This document shows, piece by piece, positions 31,748 to 41,558 of a DNA stretch of 64,000 bases. Both the position numbers and the translations under genes were made by a program. The notes below the pieces were generated by a model. It had not been told where the DNA came from, did no database searches, and was given only the letters and a program-made list of their open reading frames with translations. Source of the stretch: Staphylotrichum longicolle (lineage: Eukaryota; Ascomycota; Sordariomycetes; Sordariales; Chaetomiaceae); NCBI GenBank assembly GCA_019096155.1, contig JAHCVI010000001.1, positions 13,975,243 through 14,039,242 on the forward strand, written 5' to 3'. How positions within the stretch are numbered: position 1 is the stretch's first letter; each line of letters starts with the position of its first letter.

Positions 31748-33843
31748 TCACTCACCCTCCCTGGCCCTCCTCATCGCCTTGTCCATCTTCTTCACCCCCT
31801 TCATACTCTTCCTCGGCCTCTTCCTGGGATCCGCCTTAGGCTTGTTCATCTGCCACGCGTTCATCGGCGGCCGGTACCCGATGAACCGCCCCTCGGGACT
31901 GTACACGTCAATCACCGGCCACTTGGCCTCCATCCCGCCGCCCTTCTTATCCAGGTTGACCGGCTCCGGCCTCAGATCGAGCGTCTGCATCTGCGCCTCG
32001 ATCGTCCCGCTCAGGGAATCATCCCGCTCGGGAAACAGCTGCCTCGTCCGGACCTGCACCGCAATCTCGACCCACCCGCACCCCTCGATCAGCACGTCCA
32101 GCCCCAGCACCCGGTACGGCAGCCGATCCACCTTCAAGCCGACCGCCTCCTTCCTCGTCAGCGGGCCCGTACGCGCCTTGGTGACATCGTACCGAACCTG
32201 GAACGCGCCGGCGTGCTTGACCTTGGCGCCCGTGCCCGGAACCGCAATGTTCTCCACGTTGGGCCTGTCCTCGGCCTCGGTCTGCACGGCGACGGCCTTG
32301 TCCGTGGCCGTCAGGTGCGCTTCGATGGGCGTGAAGGCGTAGGCGAGGAAGACGAGCTCCTGGTCAGGCGCGACGTTGCGCGGCGTGATGCGGATAAAGC
32401 CGCCGAGGAGGAGCGACTGGCCGGGCTTGAGGACTTGCTGCTCGGGCAGGATACGGGATTTCATGATGAGCTGGTCGCGCTTCTCGGGGGCGATGTGGTG
32501 CTCGAGGTCGGTGCGGGCCAGGCCTGGGAGGTCGATCAGCTCGCCGCGGCCGGCGCCGAAGGGGACACGGATGGGCGAGGCGGTGGTGCCCGGGAGGGAG
32601 GAGACGGTGGGCATGGATGGGTAGTTGGTTTCGGGTTGGGGTGGGGGAGGAGGGCGAATTCGGCTGTCGGGGTCGCGCTCCGACCGGGGAGGAGGGGGTT
32701 GGAGTCGTCGTCGGAGGGGTCGGGGGTGGGCTGGGATCGAGGAAAGACGTTGACGGAGATGTGGTGTTTGGGGGCTTCCCAATCCATCCTGCCCTTAGGG
32801 AAAACAGCTTCGAAAAGTTGGCTCTTGCCCACGTTGGCTTTGCCAACCATCCACCCGGCGCCGCCGCGCTTCCAGATCTCTTCCTTGAGCTCCTTGGTCC
32901 ACCAGCCTCTCTTTGCGCTGACGCAGTGCACATTTCCGAGTCTGACACGGCCTCCCACCCTGCCCAATGCTTCGCGCAGGGTCTCTGTAATGTAGGGCAT
33001 CAGGGAGTCCACTTGTTCCTTACGGGGTGCCAGCAGATCGGACCGGCTGATGATGAAGCTCATCTCTGTCCGCCTTCCGTGCTGGAACTTGACTGGTTTC
33101 GCTCGGCGGTTTTGCGTGCGCAGCGTGACGTCCAGAAGGCTGTGGAGGCGCGGGAGGAGGGACATGGGGAAGTCGGCGGCGTCCAAGACGTGGTACACAT
33201 GGTTCTGTTTGTAGGGAGACTCTTCGATGGTGTCGCTCAGCGACTCGATGCTCGGGTGGTAGATGGAGTTGCCGGTCGAGTGGTGAACAAGTTTGTGGCA
33301 GCGATCGCAGAGGGGGACCTTCTCTGTAGCCGGCTCAGCCGTGGTCCGTTGGGTGCTCTCTGGTAAGAGGGCCTTGAGGTTTATGCCCTGCCGCTCCAGG
33401 GCCGCGACGTCGACGGACTGCAGAGCCTGCTGCACAATGCTATCTGTGTCGCGGGGCTTCCTCTCGTCATTTTCTCTCTCCAACCCCAGATATTGCCTAA
33501 CCGCCTTACGCGACACATCGAAGTAGCCCGCCTCGTCTGGGACGGTCGTTTGCGACAGGGCTCCGCACCCGTGGCATTGGAGAGGTAGTGTCTTCGAGGG
33601 CTGCTTAGCTAACGCGGGTGGCTCTGTCTCGGGAGCTGCCGTTGATTGTGCATGAAGGCATCGAACCTGCATACGTCGTGCATTGGGATAGAATGGACGG
33701 CGGAGAGTGGCATGGTCAACTGGACGGGGGAGCGAGCGGAAGGCGGGACAGAGGTACAGCGGCAGTTCGGACGTCGCTGTGCTTCGCTCGAGGTTGAAAA
33801 CCCTCCCTAGCCATCTCGAGGACAGCGCGCGTCCTGACGGCAT
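31748..33843 (-). CDS. GEP3: GEP3/MTG3-type circularly permuted mitochondrial GTPase
   Basis: One exon with one frame break, about 700 residues. A basic presequence (from MPSGRALSSRWLGR; the longer frame opens at 34086) leads to two Cys pairs, CHGCGA and CDRCHKLVHH, as in bacterial YqeH. The GTPase motifs come in permuted order: G4-like ISRSDLLAP, G5 SAKRGW, G1 GKANVGKS (about 32820-32845), G2 LPGTTASP, G3 DLPGL. The C-terminal half has VKHAGAFQVRYDVTKARTGPLTRKEA and a basic end. Yeast Gep3 acts in small mitoribosomal subunit assembly. Between G1 and G2 the frame changes at a G5 run (32643-32647 on the + strand, one base too few); both halves are needed for a functional GTPase, so this is probably a sequence error. 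The linker there is Pro-rich and poorly conserved. Confidence 0.9.
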
Positions 33844-34200
33844 TTCGAGGATGGGAAACTCGACTTTGGTTCTTGCCTCCTTCGAGTTCTTGGGAGATCT
33901 CGTCGCGTGAGCTGCGTCCAGAAATTTCCAGGCGCGGGAGACGCTGGCTTGACTGGGCAAGGTCTGCGGCAGGCAAGGGCGGGCCCCACAGTGGTCCTGG
34001 GCTGAGTTCATGGCGGGTGGTCCCGGCAGGCAAAGGCGGTGAATCCACTTGGCCGGAGGTTCAGGCCCAAAAATTTCCGGGGTCAAATCAATGGCTGATT
34101 CCAGTGGTCCCTGTTCGAGTTCACGTCGGCGCGTGATACCCCAACGTCCAACCCACCCCCTCTGTCCATCTCCAACCCCCCGGCGGGATCAATCTTCAAG
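33844..34200. other. Divergent promoter region of GEP3 and mL61
   Basis: About 360 bp between two mitochondrial-translation genes that face away from each other, so they may share control elements. If GEP3 starts at 34086 the gap shrinks to 114 bp. No site identified. Confidence 0.4.
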
Positions 34201-35005
34201 ATGGTGGGCGTCATCCGCCGTATGAACAAGCTGACTGCCGTAAGTGCCCCTGAAGCTTTGTGTTCAGACCAGTTGCTAACATGGGACTGCAGAAGGTAAA
34301 ATGCACCCGCGCCTCCTCCCCTACGAACCACTGCGACACCCTCTCAACTCGAGCGACGGTATTAACTATTTTCTTCAGCTGGTCAGGATAAGAAGCGGCC
34401 CAGGGGCAGCGGTCCTCCCACAGGATGTCACGCGGATACACATGGAGTTTGGCCACAAGTTTGATGGCGGCCACATGGGACCCAGGTGCGACGAGTTCCC
34501 TCTTGCTATCGCAAGCTGCCAGCAGTAAGAGCTTACAGTTCTGGGCAGGAAATTCTGGCGCGATGCGCTACCGCGGTTAAAGTACTGGAACCCCGCCATT
34601 CCCATGGTGGTCAACAGGACCACCAACCAGGAAGGGCCGGCGACCCTGACGCTCTACTTCCGCGAGCCCGGCGCGACTCTCAGCTCTGAGGTCCCGCAAC
34701 CCAGCTCGTCGTCAGAGGGCTTCTCCAAAGCGCCCGCGCCAGCCGAGGGAGAGCGTGTCCTCATGATCGACATGAAGAACCGGCATTCCACGGCCATCCT
34801 CAAGGAGTTTATGGACAAGAGCGGTGCGGTGGCAGTGAAGCCTACAGCGCAGGACGAGGCGGATCTGGCCGCGGTTGAGGAACTTGAGGCGAGGAGCAAG
34901 ATCGACGAGGCGCGGGTCAGGAAGATGAACGAGGCGGCGAAGAGGGAGAAGCAGATGATTGCGCAGGCACATTCCGAGGCGGCGGCCATCAAGGCGGCGT
35001 TGTAA
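34201..35005 (+). CDS. MRP49: Mitochondrial large-subunit ribosomal protein mL61 (Mrp49)
   Basis: Four exons: 34201-34239, a 3-nt exon at 34293-34295 (AAG), 34379-34485, and 34549-35005; 201 residues. It starts MVGVIRRMNKLTA and continues LVRIRSGPGAAVLPQDVTR, IHMEFGHKFDGGHMGPRKFW and LKYWNPAIPMVVNRT, the L51/S25/CI-B8 thioredoxin-like domain that fungal Mrp49 uses in the large mitoribosomal subunit. The second half is a charged coiled-coil-like extension (SKIDEARVRKMNEAAKREK). The micro-exon supplies the Lys expected between LTA and L; without it the frame also stays open, one residue shorter, by splicing 34239 directly to 34379. Confidence 0.88.
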
Positions 35006-35942
35006 AAGGGGGCTAGCCGGGGCGGCGGGGAAATATTTGCTGGGAGCTGGGAGATAGGAGAGTTCTGCGTGTATATCATTTGTACATTACCCCTGAGTCA
35101 AAAATTGACTTCTATGACCATCCGGTACAGGTCAGAGACTACCATGTGCATCCTACAGTAAGGAGATCATTCTTCCCTGACTTCAACCAGCCCAACAGGA
35201 ATAAATCCGGGGATGCTCGCACGCCAGGAAATGCCGTTGTTCATGTTGTGCCCTTGGAACGACACGCTCTTCGCCCACGGAGACAGCGTCAAGTGCGCGG
35301 ACAGCATAATATGAGAGTTGCTGAAGCTCAATAAAGTTACATTTCAGGTTCCAATTCTCATGATATTGGTATTATTATGCAGATCATGGTACTTATCGGT
35401 TCTGGGGTCCAAACGCATGCAAAACATGGCAGACATTTCGAACAAATCGAATGTTCCTTCATCTACTTAAGGTACCTTTGGCCTTGGCTTGACGATCGGG
35501 AAGCTGCCTCGAAGTGACGGACAGGCCAGAGACAGCAGGCAGAAAGGACAGGGGGCTGCCCGGTACGTACTTCCGCGAATCCGCGAATGTGCAGGGGGTG
35601 AAGCTGACAGGGATGCGGCGCCAAGCCACTCCGAGGATCAAAAAAGGCCACGATGTTGCTGCAATCGTATCCCCTTTTCCTCAGCTCAGCTCTGCAAGCT
35701 CACTCGACTTTCGGGAGAGCCAGCGATTCTAATTCTTCCCCCATTTCATTGTGCTTCCTCGTTTTTCCGGGGACACAGGTCTGTTGGGTGCTGGAACTGC
35801 CACTGGTAGCTTCGCTCGCAACGACTTTTTTTTAACCCGTTTCAAGTTTGACTTGCTTCGACACGCTCGTTTTAGCCCGTTTTCCATATTATCCACATCG
35901 CCATACTACCACTCTCGCGGGCCCGTTCCCAGGCGTGCGCGA
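35006..35942. other. Intergenic, 0.94 kb
   Basis: 3' flank of mL61 and promoter of PMT2. 35080-35470 is moderately AT-rich. No gene recognised. Confidence 0.45.
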
Positions 35943-38491
35943 CCGACCGTATCCAGCACCATTCGTCCCCGATCTGAGCAGCCACAGCCGGCCCCAGAGA
36001 ACAGGGCCGAAACGACAGGGCCGCTGTCGTCTCCGGCGCCGACGTGGGTGACGCGGCCAGGCGGCGCAACATCCCCGGCACGCCCCAGCAGGTCCTCGTC
36101 CCACAGCCGCAGGCGCAGGCCGATGACAAGAACAAGCCGAAGAAGGCGCCCTCTGTCCTCGACGTGCTCGACCAGTGGGAGTGGCTGATTGCCCCGATTG
36201 TTTTCACTGCCCTCGCCTTCTTCACCCGCCTCTACAAGATCGGCCTCTCCCCATTCGTCACCTGGGATGAAGCTCAGTCAGTCCATCCCGCTTCAGCCTC
36301 CCGCACCACACTGGCTCGGCTAACACGGCCCCAACAGCTTCGGAAAGTTTGGTAGCCACTACCTGAAGCGCGAGTTCTACTTCGACGTGCATGCAAGTTG
36401 TCCCCTTCCCCCGTGAGCTTGTTCACTTGGGGCTAACACAACGCAGCCCCCCGCCGGAAAGCTCCTCGTCGGCCTCTCGGTCCTCTTCGAGTTCAAGTCG
36501 GGCGAGACGTACCCCCCGGAGATCAACTACACCTTCATGCGCCAGTTCAACGCCTTCTGGGGCGCCGTCTGCGTCCCAATGGCTTACTGGACCGCCAAGG
36601 AGCTCAAGCTCCGCCGCGCAGCCGTCTGGCTCGTCACCCTGATGGTCCTTTGCGAGAACTCGTACACCACCATCAGCCGCTTCATCCTCCTCGACTCGAT
36701 GCTTCTGTTTGGCACCGTTGCCACCACTCTCTGCTGGGCCAAGTTCCACAACCAGCGCAAGAACAGCTTCGAGCCCGAGTGGTTCTTCTGGCTGTTCATG
36801 ACTGGTCTGAGCATCGGCTTTGTTACTAGTGTTAAGCTGGTCGGGCTCTTCGTCACCGCTCTCGTTGGCCTGTACACCGTTGAGGATTTGTGGAACAAAT
36901 TTGGCGACACCAAGATGCCTGTGGTAGGTTCTGCTCGGATGCCCCCCCTCACTGGGTCCGCTGACTGACCTGATACAGACTGAACTGGCTGCCCACGTCG
37001 TGACCCGCGTCATTGGCCTCATCATCCTGCCGTTCCTCGTCTATCTGCTCAGCTTCGCCATCCACTTCGCTGTGCTCACCAACTCCGGACCCGGTGACGC
37101 CCAGATGTCTTCGCTCTTCCAGGCCAACCTGAGAGGTACCGAGGTTGGTAGGGACAGCCCCTTGGAAGTTGCCTATGGATCGATGGCCACCATCAAGAAC
37201 ATGGGCTACGGCGGCGGTCTGCTCCACAGCCACGTCCAGACGTACCCCGAGGGCTCTACTCAGCAGCAGGTCACTTGCTACCATCACAAAGACGCCAACA
37301 ACAACTGGTTCTTTTATCCCGACCGCCACGCCGCTCCCTATGACCCCGAAGCCGAACCCCGCTTCATCGCCGACGGCGAGGTCATCCGTCTGCTACACGC
37401 CCAGACCGGCCGTAACCTGCACTCGCACCAGATCGCCGCGCCCGTCACCAAGTCGCAGTGGGAGGTTTCTTGCTACGGCAACGCCACGATCGGCGATGAC
37501 AAGGACCACTGGAAGATTGAGGTTGTCAGCGACGCCGCGTCCCGGGACCGGAGCAAGATCCGCACCCTGACCACGGCCTTCCGTCTCAAGCACGAATCCT
37601 TGGGCTGCTACCTGCGCGCCGGCAACGTCAACCTGCCGCAGTGGGGCTTCAAGCAGATCGAGGTGACCTGCACCAAGGAGAACAACCCGCGCGATACCTA
37701 CACCCACTGGAACATCGAATCCCACGTCAACGAGAAGCGTAAGGAAGCCAACACCCATTTTTTTAAGGCGATGGTGCTAACCGCAGACAGTGCCCCCTGG
37801 AGACCCGGGCCAGTACAAGTCCCCCTTCCTGAAGGACTTTATCCACCTCGTACGCTCCCTCCCCCCATTATGTTCAGACGGACAGAGACGCTGACAAACT
37901 CAGAACGTCGCCATGATGACCTCGAACAACGCCCTCGTCCCCGATCCGGACAAGCAAGACGACCTCGCATCGCAGTGGTGGCAGTGGCCGATTCTGCACG
38001 TCGGACTGCGCATGTGCGGCTGGGACGACAAGATCGTCAAGTACTTCCTCCTCGGTAACCCGCTCGTCTACTGGGGCTCGACGGCCGGCCTGGGCGTCTT
38101 CGCGCTGCTCGTCGTCTGGTACACGCTCCGCTGGCAGCGCGGCTACCGCGAGCTGTCGCAGTCCGAGATTGACCAGATCCACTACGCCGGCGTGTACCCC
38201 GTCATCGGCTGGTTCCTGCACTACCTGCCCTTCGTCATCATGGCCCGCGTCACGTACGTGCACCACTACTACCCGGCGCTGTACTTTGCCATCCTCACGT
38301 TTGGCTTCCTCGCCGACTGGTTCCTGCGGAACCGCAAGGCCGTCGTCCAGTGGGGCGTCTATGCCGCGTTGGACGCGGCCGTCATTGGGCTCTACATCTA
38401 CTTTATGCCCATCTGCTGGGGCATGACCGGACCCAACAAGCAGTACAGCTACATGAAGTGGTTCAGTACGTGGCGGATGTCGGATGCGTAA
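35943..38491 (+). CDS. PMT2: PMT2-type dolichyl-phosphate-mannose protein O-mannosyltransferase
   Basis: Exons: about 35943-36276, 36338-36392, 36447-36923, 36979-37738, 37791-37849, 37904-38491. ER membrane enzyme that moves mannose from dolichol phosphate to Ser/Thr. Seen: the catalytic Asp-Glu in FVTWDEAHFGKFGSHYL, YFDVHPPAGK, RFILLDSMLLF, SVKLVGLF, the MIR region with LLHSHVQTYPEGS, QQQVTCYHHKDANN and NLHSHQIAAPVTKSQWEVSCYG, LKDFIHLNVAMM, and late membrane helices with VIMARVTYVHHYYPALYF. These match PMT2 rather than PMT1 or PMT4. Oddities: the second intron has a GC donor (CAT|GCAAGT); the conserved GYLAGYN segment after LLVGLS is absent (near 36476-36486); the N-terminal coding sense changes frame at GGG 36018-36020, and no ATG is clear, so the 5' end is approximate. 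Confidence 0.9.
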
Positions 38492-39302
38492 GCAACTGTG
38501 GGAGGGAAGATGAAAGTTGAGCGTGGGGAAGATGGTGAGGAGAGGGGTAAAGGGGAGGAGGGGGAAGGGAGAGATCTAATATGACTTCCCTTTGCAGTGA
38601 AGTTGGTGTGTACGATGCTGGTGTTGTCAGCGGAGAAGTGGGGAGGACTGAGTGAATGGAGGAGGAGGCAGCACTCACACACCGGAATAGAACCGACCAT
38701 ACCAATCCCTTCTCTCTTTTTTCCCGTCTCTCTCGGTATTTTCCTTCGGTCCGGGTGGGTTTCAGTCAGTCGGGAGCATGGAAGCAAGCAAGGCATAAAA
38801 TGGAGGGATTGGAACTGGTGGGTGTTGGGAGCGCAGGGAGTTGTTTACCTCTGGCTTACATCCTGTCCTGTGACGGGCTGCTGAGGGGGAGGGGCACAAC
38901 TGGACGACTTCTGTTTGTCGTTGACTCGGACTCGAAAAACTAATGCGTCGGCTGGAGACGTGCTCTCTTTTGTTAGATGAGATGGGGGTTAGAGGAATTT
39001 GATGTTTTATCTCTGTCTGTGACAACTAGGATGTTGACCCAGTGATGCTTGTTTACTTTGAAGTATTTATCTCCTCGTATGCTCAACAACTCCGATGCAG
39101 GCATTGCCTTGATGTGTGTTCAACCGTTGCGACCCCTTTTTGCATGCATATGCTTTCAACCCCGGCCGACAGCCGCTTCTGCCGCTCGCATGGCCATTAA
39201 CTATTAATACAATTGGAAATCAACCAACTCCGTCCTTGTTGCTCGCGCGTAGATACTTTGGCCCCAACCGACATCATGATACAACCGAACCCCTCCAGTA
39301 AA
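38492..39302. other. Intergenic, 0.81 kb
   Basis: Convergent 3' flanks of PMT2 and the Rab gene. No gene or RNA recognised. Confidence 0.4.
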
Positions 39303-40211
39303 TCAACAACAACCCCCGCCCATCTTCTGCTTCGGATCACTCGACAACCTCACCGGCCGGTTCCCCCCTCCCCCTCCCCCCGCGCTCGGCCCCTTGACCC
39401 CGGACCGCCGGTCGTTCAGATCGTACCGCCCGGCCTGGATGTTCTGGAATATCCGCTCGGCGACCCGCAGGAACGCCATCTCGACGTTCTCGCCGCTCTT
39501 GGCGCTCGTCTCGACGTACTCGAGCACGCCGTTGCGCCGCGCCCACTCCTCGGCCTCGTGGCGCGTCACCTCGCGCTTGTTGCTCTCCTCGACGACCTGG
39601 CCGTTGGCGCCGACGCGCGTCGTGACGGTGGCGTCGGGGGACGCGAGGTCCGACTTGTTGCCGACCAGCACGACGACGATGTCGGGCTCGGCGATCTGGC
39701 GCAGGTCGTTGAGCCAGTCGGTGACGTGCTGGAAGGTCGCCTTGCGCGTGAGGTCGAAGACGAGGAGCGCGCCGGACGCGCCGCGGAAGTAGGAGCGCGT
39801 GACCGACTTGTAGGTTTCCTGCCCCGCCGTGTCCCAGAGGGAGAGCTTCATGTGTTTTTGGGGTGGTGGAGGGTCGCGGGGCTGCGGGTGGGCGAGGCGC
39901 GGTGGGGGGAGGCCTTGTGAGGTGTTGGCGGAGGAGGAGGGTTCGTCTTTGGTTGTGGAGTTGTCGGTGGTGTCGGCGGAGGGAGAGGTGTTATTGCTGT
40001 TGTTGTCCGGGGGCGCGAGAGATGGCGGTGCGGGACCGGAATGGGGTGGCCCGACGGGCACGATGCGCGAGCCGAACTCGACGCCGATGGTCACATCGTG
40101 ATGGGCGGCAAAGCGCCCCTCACAGAGACGGATCGTGAGCGAGGATTTACCGCAACCCGAGTCGCCTATGCATACTAGCTTTGCAATATAGTCCCAGGGC
40201 GCGGAGGACAT
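39303..40211 (-). CDS. Rab4-like small GTPase with a 65-residue insertion
   Basis: 302 residues, one exon. It has all the GTPase motifs: P-loop GDSGCGKSS (16-24), switch I with HHDVTIGVEFGS, DTAGQE (127-132), NKSD, and TSAKSGEN; WDTAGQETYKSVTRSYFRGA is the Rab signature of switch II. It ends in GGGCC, a double-cysteine geranylgeranylation site. Between beta-2 (SRIVPV) and beta-3 (KLSLWDTAG), residues about 54-118 are a Pro/Ser/Asn/Thr-rich insertion; no splice signals mark it as an intron. Overall pattern fits the Rab2/4/14 group, nearest to fungal Rab4/Ypt4 in my judgement, acting in endosome recycling; the precise subfamily is not certain. Confidence 0.88.
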   Translation of the reverse strand: MSSAPWDYIAKLVCIGDSGCGKSSLTIRLCEGRFAAHHDVTIGVEFGSRIVPVGPPHSGPAPPSLAPPDNNSNNTSPSADTTDNSTTKDEPSSSANTSQGLPPPRLAHPQPRDPPPPQKHMKLSLWDTAGQETYKSVTRSYFRGASGALLVFDLTRKATFQHVTDWLNDLRQIAEPDIVVVLVGNKSDLASPDATVTTRVGANGQVVEESNKREVTRHEAEEWARRNGVLEYVETSAKSGENVEMAFLRVAERIFQNIQAGRYDLNDRRSGVKGPSAGGGGGGNRPVRLSSDPKQKMGGGCC

Positions 40212-41558
40212 TGGAAAGGGGATTGTTGGGGGTGGATGGAGGAGGGTGGTTGTGGTTGGTCGTCGACGGTGCTGCTTTGTCGGACTCTACGCTTGTTGGC
40301 AGTTGTGTGCTGGAGGAGAGCCTGAGCTGTGTTGTGCTTTTCGTTGTTGTTCGTTGTTGCTGTTGCTGTTGCCGTTGCCGTCGTCGGCGTGGTCTTGTGA
40401 GCTTGGGGCCGGCAATCTGACACAGCAAAGGGGTGGTGAGGATGGGTCGATCGAGGGCCCAGACAACTCCAGACTCAGACTGGAGGGACAAGGTTGCTTC
40501 GATAAAAGATTCGTAATATACAACGACGTTCAAGAAAGCTGGCTATCAACAAACAAACAGTTCGGGCAGGCAGCAAAAGTTACACTTGGGCGTGGGTTGA
40601 CGGTTGAGAAGTCGAGATGCACTGCTGCCAGTGCTGGAGTTTGGCGGGAGCTCCAGCCAATCCATGGCCGACAAGCAAGCCTGAAGCTCCGATGTCCCAC
40701 ACAGGCGGAGCAGATCAGCAGGTCTGGATCAGCAGCTGATGGGGCCGTTATCAGTGACGCAACCGCCCGATAACAACCCGAGCACAGGCCCCAAGCGGTC
40801 TCGGACAAGGCACCCGTTCCTTGCATCATGGGACCTGCTTCCGTCTTTGTACCTTTTGTTGCTGTCAAAGAGCAACGGAGCTTGGACTTGTCTGCCAGAG
40901 CTTTGATACTCTGATTTCACTCTTTGCGGTGCCTGCTGTGTATGGTGACGCTCGCGTGTTCTGTGCAACTTGAGTGAATGTTCTTCAATCCCCTCTGAGA
41001 TGCAGCTAGGAGAGACGACCCTTGTTTGATGCATATCCACAAGGGTGCCTTTGCCGTATCGGATCTGGTCAAGTGGGCCTGCAGCCTGGTCACCGTCTCA
41101 GCGCCTGCATCCCCCAGTCCCCGTCACGCTCACAGCGGTCGCTTTCCGCCTCGTGAGCAATCCCGGCCAACTGGCTGCCTGCTAATAACGATCCCTTCTC
41201 CTGCGGCTGTGTTTTCGTCCTGCACATCAAAAAACGCCCCGGCTTGTCTAAGACGACGGCGGACTGGTCGACGTTGGGATATATCGAACTTATCACCATT
41301 TCAGACGCTACCTGGCGCATTTCTGAGAGCATCGGCTTCTTGCGAGCAAAGTAGATGACTGAGGCCCGACTTAATCATCATTACGCAGCACCCGACACAC
41401 ACACACCCCCCCACGCCCAACTGCCAGGCCAACGCGCACCTTCGACCCGTCCCCCGCAACCGAGTTGACCCAACCTCCCACCGATCGCTTGCAAAAGTCC
41501 AAACTGTGCGAGCGGAAGTGAAAGCACCCTCTGCAGAGGGCGACGGGGATCTGCCGAC
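40212..41558. other. Intergenic, 1.35 kb, divergent promoters
   Basis: Upstream regions of the Rab gene (left) and the CTL gene (right). An imperfect GTT/GCT/GCC triplet repeat lies at 40340-40392. No gene recognised. Confidence 0.45.

Noticed and set aside
39858..40055. Rab insertion as an unspliced intron
   Set aside because: No GTRNGT donor, branch site or acceptor at the edges, and the frame is open with Ser/Pro/Asn-rich coding composition.
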